Part shown: one piece after another, positions 44,901-58,404 of the stretch
How the letters are laid out: every line of letters begins with the position of its first letter
Numbering within the stretch: position 1 is the first letter of the stretch
Source of the DNA: Balanoglossus misakiensis
Taxonomy: Eukaryota; Hemichordata
NCBI GenBank assembly: GCA_040954595.2
Contig: CM082577.2
Coordinates: 9,486,001 to 9,550,000 of the forward strand
Direction: 5' to 3'
Length of the DNA: 64,000 nucleotides
The notes under the pieces: generated by a model
Database searches by the model: none
What the model saw: the letters and a program-made list of their open reading frames with translations, nothing else
What the model was told of the DNA's origin: nothing
Made by a program: the position numbers and the translations under genes

Positions 44901-47900
44901 TAGTCAGTCTGTCAAACAGGCCAAGCTCTAAACCAGGGAAGCTTGAAAAGTTTAAGATTAATCCTTTATTAATCATTCTGAAGAGATTTTCAAAAGATGT
45001 ATACATTGTATGTTTAAAAAATGTTGCAAACGTTTTCAAATTTTCCTGGCGACACATAAACCTGCATCTTTACTATTTTAGATTATTTTAATGTTATCCT
45101 TTTAACATAGTTAAGGGTAAGAAAAAGGGTCTGAAAAACATCCTTATACTGCACTGTCCACTGATAATGCAAATTTCCACCAGAAATCTAGTACCCTGAA
45201 TGACAAAAAGTGATTTTATGAAAAATGTTGTATCTTGTTTATGATCATTGAATGTGGCTGTGTTAGTGAATGGAGATCTATATTAATTGCTGTTATTTTC
45301 TCCAGAGGAACATTGCAGTTACACACATGAAATTAGCATAAGAGAAAAAATACCTGGTTGACGAAAGGCACCGGCAAACCTAAGACTCTCTTCAGGGGTA
45401 CAATTGCTAGTCCTCTCTTCTTCCAGCGATTTGCACTGTGAGCAGAATGTATATCGGTAAGTCATGAAGAAATGAAAGTGCTACTGTGTGGCTGGTGAGA
45501 TTTGCAAGGGTATTTCATTCAAAGTGTTCCTTTCATCATGATATGGTCTTTAAAGGAACCTGCATACCGAATATCACTGAATTGTGTGTACAGTTTTGTG
45601 ACTATCCTTGCAACTGGCCATGTAAATACTATACAAGACCTATGAACTTTAAATATGGATAAGTATGATCGCAAATATTCTATACCTTATGAAATTTCTG
45701 TTGAAGATTACAGACCTATATAAGGATACGTCGACAGTTGCAGTAATTTGCCTACCTGTTGAACTGATCAATCTCTGCTCTACGTTTGGAATAGTCACTT
45801 CTCTTAAGGCATTCATCCCAGCATCGTCGCAGGTTTACAATATCTGGGAGTTTCTGGTACACATTATCCAAATCGCCCTCCTTGTATAAATTGATTTCGC
45901 GGATCTATCAGTGAAAAATTTCAAAGTGACCAGAATTAGCGGTTAGTTTCTTAATTCAAGATAAATAATGTGCTTCCAACAAGTAAGCTTTTGGTTTTCA
46001 AGAATACATGTTGGTGAGCAGGATCCTGATATATAGACAGTGCCTGAAAGTCTCTGCTGTTGCAAAAGTTCAGGTTAAAGCACATTATGTACACATGTGA
46101 ATGCGATTGCACAAGACAAATATATGAAGATGCAGCAGCTTTAAGTCTTAATGGTTAGGTAGACATAAGATATAAAGACATCCGTTTGTTACCTTTTCGC
46201 GAGGAATGCCAGATTTGTGGGCAATAGCATCCATTATCATTTCAATAATCGCCATAGATTTCGGGGTGCCCGCACCTCTCATTGGATTGCAGGATGCAAT
46301 ATTGGTTTTGCAAATCCTGCCGGATATCTTGTAGACAGGGATCTTGTAGGCGTTGTGTACGTGTGTGAATGTCTGACCCATCACCTGCAGAAAGGTTAAA
46401 GTATTCCTTGTTTAATAATCAGTGACCGTAGTGCAGTGCCAGTATTATAAAGCTTAACTCTCGTTGTCTGAGACCCACTAGTGTGAGATAAGTATATCAC
46501 AAAAAGGGCATAAGGCTTGACAGCTTCCTTCTTTCAATGACAAGATACATTTACTGCAGATGGAAAGTGCAGATCGTAGCATACTTGATCAACATAAGAC
46601 GATGTCACTTACCACATAAGAAGCACCTTCATTACAGCCAGCATTCATATATAGTTCCATGTCTAGTGCCTTCAGTAATCCATCTTGATTGCAACCAACT
46701 TTATATCTTGCTAATGTAGAATGCCTGGTACCAGTAAACTGCATGTCCTCATCTCTTCCAAATATTAAACGTACTGGTTTTCCTGATCTGAGTTACAATG
46801 TAAAAAATGTCAAATCATCAGAAATATAGGTCATTGTCAGTGGCATAGTTACTGCTGGGTCTGCTATGGGTAGAAACACTGTTCAAAGGAAAAAAGTATC
46901 ACCACCAGTTGTTATAATCCTTGCAATAATGTGCTATATTGCTTTGTTTTAAAATGGGGCCGGGTATAATGTCTGTCAACAAAGGTGGGCTCCTGAAATA
47001 TAATATTCAGATTTTGAACTTGTTGGTTTTCACAAAATACAAGACAGCTAATTTGTTTTGACGGAGTCTCCTCGGCACACAATCAAGAGATGTATCCTGA
47101 ACAGTCCTGTCCGCCTAAGGTCAATGTATGTTGGCTATATGCTTTACTCACTTTTTGGCAGCAACTGCACACATTCTTGCCAAGGTTGATGCTGTAATTT
47201 CCTTGCCTCCAAATGCTCCACCCACTCTTCGAACTTTCACAGTGATGTTACTAGCAGAAACACCTAGGGTTTCAGCCACTTGTGTCTAGCAGATGAAAAT
47301 ATATAAAAACAGAGACTGGTGGCCATTTTGAATTTCGAATTTGATACAATTCGAGACGAAAAATTGCAACATTGAACATTGCAGTATTGAACATCGAGTT
47401 TCAAGGCCTTGTCAGCTGAAACTGTTTGCTTGTGGACGTTATTCTTGTATCGATACAGAAGGTTCCTGGTTCGAATCCAAATCAGAAAGTACTGGTTTAT
47501 TTATGATCATTATACAATCCATGTACAGTGTTGATTTTAACTGACCTGAACAAACTGTGGCCACTGGGTTGATGACAAAACCAACATCTCATCCTTCTCC
47601 CCTGGCTTGACAATGCAGCTCTGTGTCTCCATGTAGTAATGGCTCTGAGCACCAACATATACTTCACCTTCAACCACATGGTCGGATTTTTCTAATTCCA
47701 ATTCAACATTTCCTTCTTCAAGGAGCAGGGGATCTCTGTAGAATGCGTTATGTTTAATTGCATTCTATAAAAGACAATGAAGTATAGTTAATACCGGAGT
47801 TATATGATATGTCACTGCCTATATCTAATATGTTTTTTACTGATAACTTGCGTCGAATCTTATTTGTATATTCAAATTTTGAAAATACGCTAAAATGGGG

Positions 47901-49276
47901 TTTTCTTGATTACAGGTTACATAAATTATGTAAATGAAGTAAATTTAGCCTTTATAATGCATTAATCTCCAACTCATGTAACCATTCATGTACAGTACAA
48001 TTTCATAACCTTTGACTATAGATGTAACAAAATGGCTGACAAGCACACACAAACCCATACCTGTATGGTAAGAATGCAATCTTTATCCTCATAAACAACA
48101 CTGACAAGTTTAACGGCTTTGCGGGCAAGTTCTGGTGTTTCTGCCAATATCCCTCCAATGGCCTGACCAACATGAACAACCTGGAGTGAAATTGCACAAG
48201 GATTACAAAAGAACATTCTGGTTAGAGATTATTGTACGAAAAATTCAGTATCGGAATAATCCCTTCTCTCTTAACATATCTTATTTATTTTGAGTTGGAA
48301 ATACATGTTTTGCCATGCCATGACCCTAAAACTTCTTACATGTATATGTACAGGACATACTTAAATCGGGCACATTATGTGCTAATATATTGACATACTT
48401 TGTCTGTTGCAAATGTTTCTTCATCTTCATCTTGTGGATGTTGAGCAGCCCAGGTATTCTTGCCAGGAACATCAGTAGCGTCTATGTAACCATGGACACC
48501 TTCGATCGACAGTGCAGCTGATGCATCAACAGAACTGTAAAGGAGGTAAGATTACAAATATAAGGTTTAATACCAAAACTGTGCACCGATCACTCGTGGG
48601 CTTGTTGTAAATTATCAGACACTGTTATCCATACTCACATTATCTTGGCATGCGGTCGAGTACTGTACACAATTGCCATGTGAAGTTCACCTAGGAGATA
48701 AAGACAAAGATAAACATCACACAAAATATAGTAAACATGTGCATCGATCCACATGACGTCACATGGACAAAAACGATGTACTGAAGACTATTCGGTGTCC
48801 ACTTGATAGTATATAAGGCTTTTCTATGTGTAAGTATAGAAACTCAATCATAGACCACATAACTATATAGCGGTCCACAGTAATCAAAGCTCATTGATGT
48901 TCAAGCTACTGTATTGATTCAGGTGTCTCATCTCTGTCATGTGATCCTACACTCAATTTATCCTATACTATCTTTGAAGTTTGAGTCACTCAACATTACC
49001 TGGTTCTTCATGTACATCATTACAGAAGACTGCTTCACCGGTCACCAGCTGAAATCCAGACTCATGCATCACTGGGCGTCCGATGGGATCTATGATTGGT
49101 TGCCCCTCAGGTACAGCCTAAATATTAATTTCAGGATAGTATCATATAATGAGATTTGCGTTGATGTATGCTTTTATGCTTCTTAAGCCATATGTAATAT
49201 ATGTATGGCAAATGTATGTATGTATGTATGTATGTATGTATGTATGTATGTATGTATGTATGTATGTATGTATGTA

Positions 49277-49355
<79 letters not shown>

Positions 49356-49374
49356 ATGTATGTATGTATGTATG

Positions 49375-49405
<31 letters not shown>

Positions 49406-52400
49406 TCTATATGTGTCATGTATTTTTTCTTGTGGTTCAGCTGTAAATGAAGTATTTGACCAAGACCTACCTGATAAAGTTGAGTGCCCGTGGTCACATC
49501 TTTCTTCATGTCCATTAATGCTGATTTGTCAACACTTGAAACTGACTGGCCCCCTGCAGAGCCAGCATGCTGGTGAAACGAAAGACGAAACCAGATGATA
49601 CCATATTTCACAAACACACACAGCCAATAGTATTTGCATATAAATATGTTTATGGCGTTAACAGAATTTTGTGGAGCCATATCAAGATCCATGATTTGGG
49701 CAAGTCCACCCACTTGATGTATAATTTTTTTTTTCCATGTAACACTACAGCATATTAGGTCATCATAAAACTAATATTTTTTGTGTCCGTGCAAATGGCA
49801 GTACCAATAGTGTCCAGGTAAAGCTGCAAACAGGGAATTACATTGCACTAACCATTTTATCACTGAACTCATTCTGCACCTTTAGGTAGAACTTAAAGAA
49901 GAAACTCTGAAGTAGCGATCTTCTGTATTCAACCATCCCGCCATTGGGCGATAGCGGGAGTTCTGTGCTGAGCATGGATTGTACATCCTTCAGCAAACTT
50001 TCGTTCCAGTTCCTTGTGAAAATCAGAGACAAAAAGTTTTTATAATTTTATCTATTGTGCATTCTGAGGATGAACCACTTACTTATCTGACTATTGCAAA
50101 CGGAACTAATATAGGTAATGCTTTAGAAGGTTCAGCCAAATATAGCGCACAATCTTACCTGCCAACTATTTTCTCTGAAACATCTGTTGCCAAGACAACA
50201 CAAGGTCCAATTCCCCCAAAGCTGAGGTTTGCTTCCTTAATGACACCAGTGTTTTCTTCAAGCAGAACTCTGAAGCCGGCGTTTACCACGGCCACTTCTG
50301 TGTCACGACGGTGGACTTGGTTTTTGATCTTATACCCAGCAAAGTATTCGTCCTTCAAGCAAGAAAAGTTAGATAAATACACAAGTTGGTCAAACCAAAA
50401 ATAATTACAGGAAACTTAAATTTGACAAGCGCTAGGTTAAAGTCTGACTGTCCATACCTCGTGACTTATGTCAATATGTAAAAAAGATTATAATGGGTTA
50501 GAGGAAGCTAACCTGTGATGAAATTGGAATGGTTAAGGATAATAATATTTCATCTTGATTCAAGCAGGTTTTCCTGTACCCGGTGAAGAAGGAGTTGTCG
50601 AGCTGCAGGGTACGATTTCCTCCTACAAAAGAAAATTAAATTGTTTATACTTATGTTGAAACAATAAGTAAAATGTAAAAATTGAAAATATTTACTTTGA
50701 AGTTTTAACAGTAAAAACTTATCCAGAAAACATATTACGTTAAAGTAAATGATAGGATATGTCATATGGAAGTGGTTGATAACAAAACAGGCCTGTCTTA
50801 ATTTTCGAGTTGTACAACCTGCAAATGTTATAAACAGCACCAGTGAACGTGAACAATATGCCACTAACCCCGCACAGAGGTGATAGTTACTGTAGCCCCT
50901 GCCGCCATCAATAATGGGGTGATGTCAGACAAGGGACTTGCTGACATTATGTGACTACCAATTCCCTGTGAAAGACAACGGATACACATGGGTGGATAGT
51001 TTACCATTTAAAACATCGAATTCACTGCACTAACAAGTAATATACACAGAAGCAACTGTCAATTCAAATCAGTCCATTTTCAAATAAAAACTATACTCCT
51101 GTCCACATTTGTTTAGTCATGACAATGCAAATTTGTCTCCCCCCCCCCAAGATATTAAACAAGCAGCCTTTGAGGCATCTGTGCACACTGGCCATTTAAA
51201 CCAAGTTCCATTAAAACCTGATTAACGTATACATAGGCATCAAATACTAACAGAAACAGAACGCCATCATTTACTTTTGATGTGCCGTATTACAGGCATT
51301 GCATAAGTTTGGTTCCAGTGTTAACACAACGCTGCGACAATACAGCAAATCAAATTTGAGACGGACGCGCAACTTACAGAAGCATTCCTCAGTTGACAGT
51401 CTCCAACCTCGTGTAGCATTTTCAGAACTTCCGAATACACTTGACTTTTAGAACCTGGCATCACAGGAAAGATGATATTACTAGTACATAAATTAACATA
51501 ATTTATTTTGTATGTGTTGGTCAGGAAAGTTTCAATACTTTGTAATTTCTAGACAGACAACTGTGACTCATCATCTCGCATTTGCACACATTCGAAATTT
51601 TGGGATATGTGTCTAATATTATGATTTACTTACTTGGTAGTTCTTCAACACGTTCCTTCAACACTTCACACATGCGACTCAGTGTAACAGACGATCCCAG
51701 GGTGATTGCGTCATCGCTGACGACAACTTGACACAGTTCCGTCACGTGAGACACCGACAACATAGTCTTGTTTTGCATCTTTTTGATTTGGGGGTCAAAT
51801 CCTGCAAGGGTTCAAGAAAACTTTCAAATTGGATGACTGCAAGTCTAATCATGTGCACCATAGGCCTAATATGGACAATTTGAAGTATCACAGTTCAATC
51901 GTTTTAAGTGCCTGGGCAAACCCTTACCAACTTCAGCATTTCCAACGAGCAAAACTGCATCGGATATTTCCGACTTCAAGCGTAGCAGGTCCTTCAGTGT
52001 CGTCGGTCGTATCCAGGTGGTTGACTTGCTGGTAAATTTTACAAGTCCAGAATTGTAGTCATCGTTTAACTGTCGGTCATAAAAAGGGGTCAATAATAAA
52101 TGTCATTCAACATACTCAGCACTGCACTGACTACACTGACAAAACATATTCATAACTGTTGAAGTGAGTATTGCGACAAAGTTAGCCGTCTTGTCTAAAA
52201 TAGTATAGAAGCTGCCATGGTATGATATTCATTGCTAGACCTAATTCGATGAATGTATTTATGAAAGCCTAGCATAAGAAAGCCCAGGCAGCAGTTAAAA
52301 TCCCACTAAGTATATGAAAAAGATGTGAAGAGTTTTGTAAAGCAATCCTGAACACGACCCATCAAAACACTGACTAGGCCTTTGACGTGTTCGTTGTAAT

Positions 52401-55400
52401 TACCTGCAATTCGGAGGGAAATACAGGTTCTTGTGTTGGGTCGTACGGTGCAAAATCACTTGGTTGGAAAAGTCCAGACACCATCTGAAAAGAAGTTGAT
52501 GAATGTTAGAGAGAGAGGCCATAATGCATATAGGCACTATGCTTAATAATAATTATTTCTGTTGTGCTACACTTAACAATAGTTTCGAAGTTCACAAAAA
52601 TTGTAGACATAACTATAAGTGGCACGCGTGCACATTTCCTGAGACAACGTTCCACCATCTAACATGCAACTGTCGTAGCTCCACCGAACATTTTCTTGTG
52701 ATTCTGTCATCATACTCACATCGCTGCCTTCTCCTTCCAATCCCTGGCATGCTGATGGGTTTCCACAGCAACCATTCTGGGTAAAAACGGGTTAATATCA
52801 TGAATACAATCAGAGAATACGTCCCAGAGGCCGACGCAGCAATCTTTAAAGCCGTGTAACACATGTTACTGCAAACATAACAATTGTAACCTATGTAGTA
52901 TAATTATTATACCTTCTGTGAATTGCACCAAAATTGTGGCCAGGTGCCTTTTCAGATAATTCGTGCTTGAGTATTCTACCCGAATAATAAACACACTATT
53001 ACTTTCAGCTTCCATGAAATATTAATAGTAATAAAAATATAACAATATCGATTACTTCGGTGAATGTTTGCAATCCTTCCAATATCGGTCGATACCCAGT
53101 GCATCGACACAGATTTCCAGTCAGGGAATGCTGGATGTCAGCAAAGTGTGGTTGCGGATTATTTCGTAGTAGTGTGTACATGGACATCACCATTCCGGGA
53201 GTACAGAATCCACACTGTAGCCCATGGGCCTTTGCAAGACGTTCCTGTTTGGGAAAACAACAAAAAACGACCAATTTATGTCATACATGTATCAATTGAC
53301 AGAAAGGTATATGAAGGAAAACTTATATAGAGTGTAACCTCAAATTCACATTCATTATAAGTAAAAATTAATATATTCAAAGTCACATAAATAACAGTTT
53401 TAGATATTCTGTACCCACCTGCACTGGATGGAGTTTAGTTCTTGTTGAACCGATTCCTTCCACTGTAGTCACGGCCATGCCATGTACAGCACAGATTGGA
53501 GTGTAGCAGGCATTGATAGCGTGGTGTCTTAATGACAGCATTGTCATAGGAAAACCAGCAAACTAATAAGTCTGTATATTTATGTATGACTTTTCGTCAT
53601 TTTCCAATTATGAACTTTTGTATTTCAGCTAAATAAACTTATTGTATGTAGTCAGTAAATTTCTGCAACATTTCGTAATAGCCTATGAGGGAGGAAACTT
53701 ATTTTAAAAAGAGACATCAAAACATTGTCGTCGCACAGTACGTTTGAAACCAATTATTGTTCTACACAATATTGCAGTGCAATACTTCATTTTGTATATT
53801 TTTGCTACTTTCTTGTTATTCACAAATTAAACATTCGAGTAATTGATGTTCCTGCATTAAAACGTCAATAATGATCCAATACTATAGATTCGTTTATTCT
53901 TTCGGTCAAAGTTCGCAGACGTAGTTCAAGATCTAATTGAAGTGGATACAGTATCTTCTCTTGTAGGTTGTCATATCTTGATAGCATGACAGTACATGCG
54001 CCGCAGCCGCCTTCACCACAGCTGTATTTACTTCCTTTCAAATGTACTGTGACGTCGTCAAGGAAACTGTCCGTGGGCATATCTTTCCCATGCCACGTCA
54101 CCATTTGCCCCCGTATTATTACATCTAAGGTTCAGGCAGATGGGTCGATAACAATCACTATATCGTAGACGTTGCTTAAAACGTCGAAATGAATTTAAGC
54201 AAAACTGTGAGATTTCGAGGTTACACGTCTAATTATGACATCTTTACATGAAAAGTAGTGACATTTATCACAAAGCTGTCCTGCTCAAAATGCAACACAC
54301 GACTACTGATATTTTGGGGGAATGGGCATTTCTTTTCTTCTGTTTCACCCCTTTACCGACTTCCAGTCACCCTCCTTCATCAATGTCAAGAAAGAACATA
54401 TAGCCTAAACATTGCCCAGTCTGTGTATTCAAAGGGTATGCTAAGTCTGTCATTCGACCAATCACTTGTCTGTGCTTTCAGACTGAGTCATTTGACTTGT
54501 AGACAGGAACAAGATAGCCTGATAGCCGATGTAATGTTTCGTCGAGTCCAAAGGTGGTTTATGCAAATTTCTCAAGAAATGAGCTGAAACTGTTCTAATG
54601 TTTACTTAATCTGGCTGTATCTCTGTAACGACCTTCAAGTTTTTTTGTTTTCTTTCGACATATGTTGACTTCTTTCTGTTCAGGTTTCCTATCATTTTAT
54701 AATGAATTTGTCTCCATATCTGTACCAGGCACCAAAATAGCAAAATCCCTTGTCGTAAGTACGATTTTCATTGGTAATTAGCCGACTCGAACTCATTACG
54801 TCGACAACACCGTCTAGCCGCTGTGCCGCATGCGACTACTAGGCCGTGTTAAACCCCCAAAACTTGGTCAAACGTGCCGAGTAAGAAACACACGAAAAAA
54901 CACAATCTAATCACGGTCATTTTCGCATCATTTTTCCAATCACGAGGAGCAAGGATACACTTTCTTCTGAGGTATGATAACAGAGACACCTCAGGATCCA
55001 CATCGTGGTCCACTACCTGTGGAAAAGTGTTGATACGTCAATGATTAGATAAATATATAAACTTTTTCACTTTTCTTAGATTATTCAGATTTGCAATAGT
55101 GCACTAGCATCTCAATTTTGTTGATAAAAACACAATGAGAAATCAAAACGAAATTTGTCCAACCTCATGAACAGATATGGCTGCCAAATATCCAATGTGG
55201 TATTTAATATTATGCAAATTAATCATAAACATTCATAAGCATTAAAGGCAACCAGCGAGGCAACCATAAACTCTGGCTACACCTTCAAACGGCACCCCTG
55301 CTTGCCGGAATGCTAATTTTGGCAATGCAGCTTTAATATGGCGGTGAGGGAGCTGCTGTTCCCAGGTTGTTATGACCACTGAAGGGGACACGCCCCTCGC

Positions 55401-56496
55401 CTGCTCGAATCTGCATTTCCACAGCGAGTTGGCTTGACCCAAGGTTGTATCGAGGGGATACCAAGGAGTTTGGCTGCACGGTGGTATATAAGTGGCCGTC
55501 GTGTTATTATAGGCTGCACCTGATCACATCGCCCCTTCCTCGTCTGCCATGCAGCGCTACCTTGACGATAAGATCACCATGGGCTCTGTTGGAGCTTACA
55601 CTAGCAAGACACGATGTCAGATAGAATGGCTCAAAATACTCGACATCAATCACATATTCGCATGACAGCCATTCTGTACTACCAAGCTGCTGCCGAGTGT
55701 TTGATTGATTGAAATCCAAGACAGATATGTTATCACCCGCGCCTTCGCTGATAAAGCTGCTCACGTCATTGTATTTGTCTGTAAGGATTGATTGCTGATT
55801 ATTTTATTTGTAAACCATTTCGAAATTGCTTTGTGTCGAATATAAAAAAACGTTCTTCGTTCTTTGCACAACGCCAATTTCATCCAGCTACACCTCCCTA
55901 AATAAATTGAGTTGTCCCTAGGTGAAACAGCTGGTGCGCAAGGTGACCCAATTCTCTAAACCATGGCCACCTTTGGTGAAATGTTCCGCGAAAAAAAAAC
56001 ACATGTACATACACTGTGCATTAAATCGTTGTGTCCGAATTACTCCTTCGGGTTTCGCTGGCATGATCAGTGCGTAGTAGATACGTGTGTGGTAGGCTAT
56101 AGGCTCTACAAGACTGTGTGACACGACACAGACTATCCGCACGCAAAAAACAGGCATAGCCTTGACCTGCAGTACTGCAGCAAGCAGGCTCAAAATGCCG
56201 GTAGAATGGCTATAAGCTCTATAAGCCCACACGCGACTGTTTGCAGACATGTCCGTACGCAATCTGATAAAAAAATCCCGTGCAGAGATATGTGTCGGTT
56301 GTTTCGCTTGCATCGTACTGGACTTTACTTCCGCGGCCATCGACTACAATACGCACGCTTCGAGCGAAACGTGGCATTTAAATCAGATTGATTCGGTACG
56401 TTGTCGGCGCAGCCCTGAGCCTGGCCGACCATGACTACGGAAATGGTCTTAACTCACCTTCCTTCCGTTCACGAAGAAGACAAACGCGTCACCCAT
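41983..56496 (-). CDS. Molybdenum-flavin hydroxylase, XDH/aldehyde-oxidase family, tandem copy B
   Basis: Head-to-tail paralogue of copy A. Exons: 56458-56496, 54959-55016, 53950-54046, 53419-53527, 53056-53244, 52720-52776, 52404-52484, 51928-52069, 51634-51801, 51378-51454, 50869-50965, 50513-50622, 50159-50352, 49853-50012, 49471-49569, 49000-49117, 48639-48690, 48399-48534, 48061-48180, 47546-47764, 47152-47285, 46613-46787, 46193-46384, 45756-45904, 45354-45435, 44633-44857, 44279-44353, 43933-43985, 43380-43566, 42966-43154, 42296-42469, 41983-42030; 1334 residues. Every internal exon length equals copy A except that A's 298-nt exon 4 is split here as 109+189. The codon aligned to A's ATG is ATT (56529-56527); I start at the next in-frame ATG (56496), 11 codons later, just before the [11 protein letters not shown] core. 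Both Fe-S clusters, the STQ Gln and both Glu are intact, with no stops or frameshifts. The last exon ends DFFVRP. Confidence 0.9.
49206..49403. repeat. Compound microsatellite (tgta)n-(tg)n-(tgta)n
   Basis: Same composition as 3324-3510 and 59136-59308. It lies in a copy B intron. Confidence 0.95.
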
Positions 56497-56526
56497 TACA
56501 ACTCCAGCATCTGAGGTTGAACGAGC

Positions 56527-56529
56527 AAT
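56527..56529 (-). other. Lost ancestral start codon of copy B (ATT for ATG)
   Basis: Copy A begins ATGGCTCGTTCAAC. The matching copy B sequence is ATTGCTCGTTCAAC, in the same frame and distance class from the conserved core, so the Met codon has mutated. Confidence 0.75.
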
Positions 56530-57172
56530 GATTAAGTGCAGGATAAGGGGCTGAACAGAATTAAAGGGGAGAGGGCTGGTACAATGTTGGGGGGGGGGGC
56601 TCCCGAATCGACTATAATTTGAAATTCAAAATGTTCTCTGTGTTAGCTCTATGGAGAATAATTACAGTAGAGATTTTTTATGCTTTCATCTTCATATTTT
56701 TAAGATGTTGGTATTGAAACAAAAGCATATTATACCCCACTGGCCAAAAGGACTTTGTACCTTTTCTGGGAAATACTGAACTAACTAAATTCACCTATAT
56801 CGAGGGAATTATGGGAACGGTGTAGAAAGGAATTTGAGTTCGTTCACATGAATCATGACCCTCCCCAATTGGTAAAATATGACCCTTCCCTTGTCAACTC
56901 ACAGGTGTGACAGGTACAGGTCACTATAACAGTGACGTAATTCTTCCAGCACTGGAGCAGCTGTGGCCGGTGCCGTTAGAGCGCCCTCAACATGTTCTGG
57001 ATGTCATTTGTTCATTCTCGAGCTCCAATCATATGGTTTATATAGTATCGCACAGGTCGGATGCAGTGCGGAATAATCGTTGTGATGTTGGCGGGCGTTA
57101 GTTGTTTGCGCTTGCAAAATACCGGCCCTATAAACCAGCAACGAGAGTCATTATCAAACGCCCCTGGCTCTT

Positions 57173-57300
57173 CGTTGTGGTTAGTCTGGTTCCCTGCCCC
57201 AATCCCACCGCTGGCTGCGCTACGCTAAAGGGAAAGGGTTAGGGTTAGGGTTAGGCCAGCGGTGGGATTGGGGCAGGGAACCAGACTACGTTGTGGTTAG
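57173..57300. mobile_element. Fold-back element with TTAGGG loop and 12-bp direct repeats
   Basis: Perfect 31-bp arms (57185-57215 and 57255-57285; tctggttccctgccccaatc...) enclose a 39-nt loop containing gggttagggttagggttagg. Direct repeats cgttgtggttag sit at 57173-57184 and 57289-57300. Confidence 0.75.
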
Positions 57301-57689
57301 TGCATAGAGGTTGTAGCAAGTCTCTCAAAGAGGGAAGGACCCCCAACAAAAACAACATAAACACTCAACAAATAATGAAATGCGAAAATGAGTTGTGACG
57401 GTGTTACTTGGCAAATTGGCCATATATTTTGACAATCTTGAGGTATGCATTGTATATTGACCCACGTAAATGAGTACTAAAGCGGACCTTTGGGCTGGTA
57501 TGAAATTGGCTTGGTAACTTTACTGATCATGACATGTATATGTTCAGAACTTTGTACAGGGCCCTGGTAATATACGAAAACAACTACCAAATAAGAGCAA
57601 TAAAACGCATCCGGGATGCACCCGGATGAAGCTATAAGGATACCGAGACTCGTATTACTGTTGTATCTAAGACGAAAACAACTACTAAA

Positions 57690-58190
57690 TTAAAGCTGCA
57701 AGCAGCGTTGGCGGGGCCCAATGCAAGGTAATGTGCAAAGCAGAAATCGAAATCATACAGTTGCACTTCAGAAGTGTTACTTAACATTACTTAGTCTAGT
57801 AAATGACTGCTTAGGTAATAAATGCAGTGGGACAGCATGAAGCAATGTAATCTGAGGAATCACATAAACTGAACAATAGTGATTGGGTGTAAGGTGATTG
57901 CAGGGCTTATATGAATTGGAAAAATGTTACCCATCCTCACAATTCCCAGCCAGGGGTATCAGGCTTGACGTTAGTTTTGGAAGCAAAGCGGACAAAATAC
58001 GACTGTGTGAAAAATCTTAGTTCTTACAAATTTTTGGTTCTCGCAGAAAACGGTTTTCATCATGTTTTAGCAAAATCCAATATAGCCACTACAAAGTTCG
58101 ACTAGTCACTATGTACTAAGAAAAAAGATGAATTCCATCTATATCAATGATGGTGGCCGATCGGTCGCAGGCCTTGCATGGGCCCCAATT
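57690..58190. mobile_element. Probable non-autonomous transposon upstream of the amidase gene
   Basis: Opens with aaagctgcaagcagcgttgg and ggggcccaatgcaagg and closes with ccttgcatgggccccaatt, an inverted match. Its middle shares the block ggaagcaaagcggacaaaat with the fold-back at 20457-20516. No transposase. Confidence 0.45.
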
Positions 58191-58325
58191 AAAATCTTTG
58201 AAATGTTGAAAGCACGTCCAGGATTTTGAGGCTATCCCAAATTTATGTAGTGAAGACCAGAGCGTGGTCAAAACATCCTGGTTATGATCCGGTTGCAGGG
58301 ATAAAGTTACTGGGATGCATTGGGA

Positions 58326-58331
58326 TATAAA
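58326..58331 (+). promoter_or_regulatory. TATA box of the Dae4-like gene
   Basis: TATAAA followed by a GC-rich initiator region, 74 nt upstream of the ATG. This predicts a start near 58356 and a leader of about 50 nt. Confidence 0.55.
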
Positions 58332-58404
58332 GCGCGCGACAGATAGAGAAGCGCACACATCGACAGGGTAGCAGTGCACTGTTGGCTATCGCGGCTTTGT
58401 CACC

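Larger units (their letters stand above)
56530..58404. other. Intergenic, divergent region between copy B and the Dae4-like gene
   Basis: The two genes are transcribed away from each other across about 1.9 kb. It holds the telomere-loop fold-back (57173-57300), a probable transposon (about 57690-58190) and the TATA box of the amidase gene. No further gene recognised. Confidence 0.55.

Noticed and set aside
47467-47477. ggttcgaatcc, resembling a tRNA T-loop / B box
   Set aside because: No matching A box, anticodon stem or acceptor stem could be folded around it.
57240-57256. Telomeric repeats as a chromosome end or interstitial telomere
   Set aside because: Only about three units, lying exactly in the loop of a transposon-like hairpin with unique sequence on both sides.
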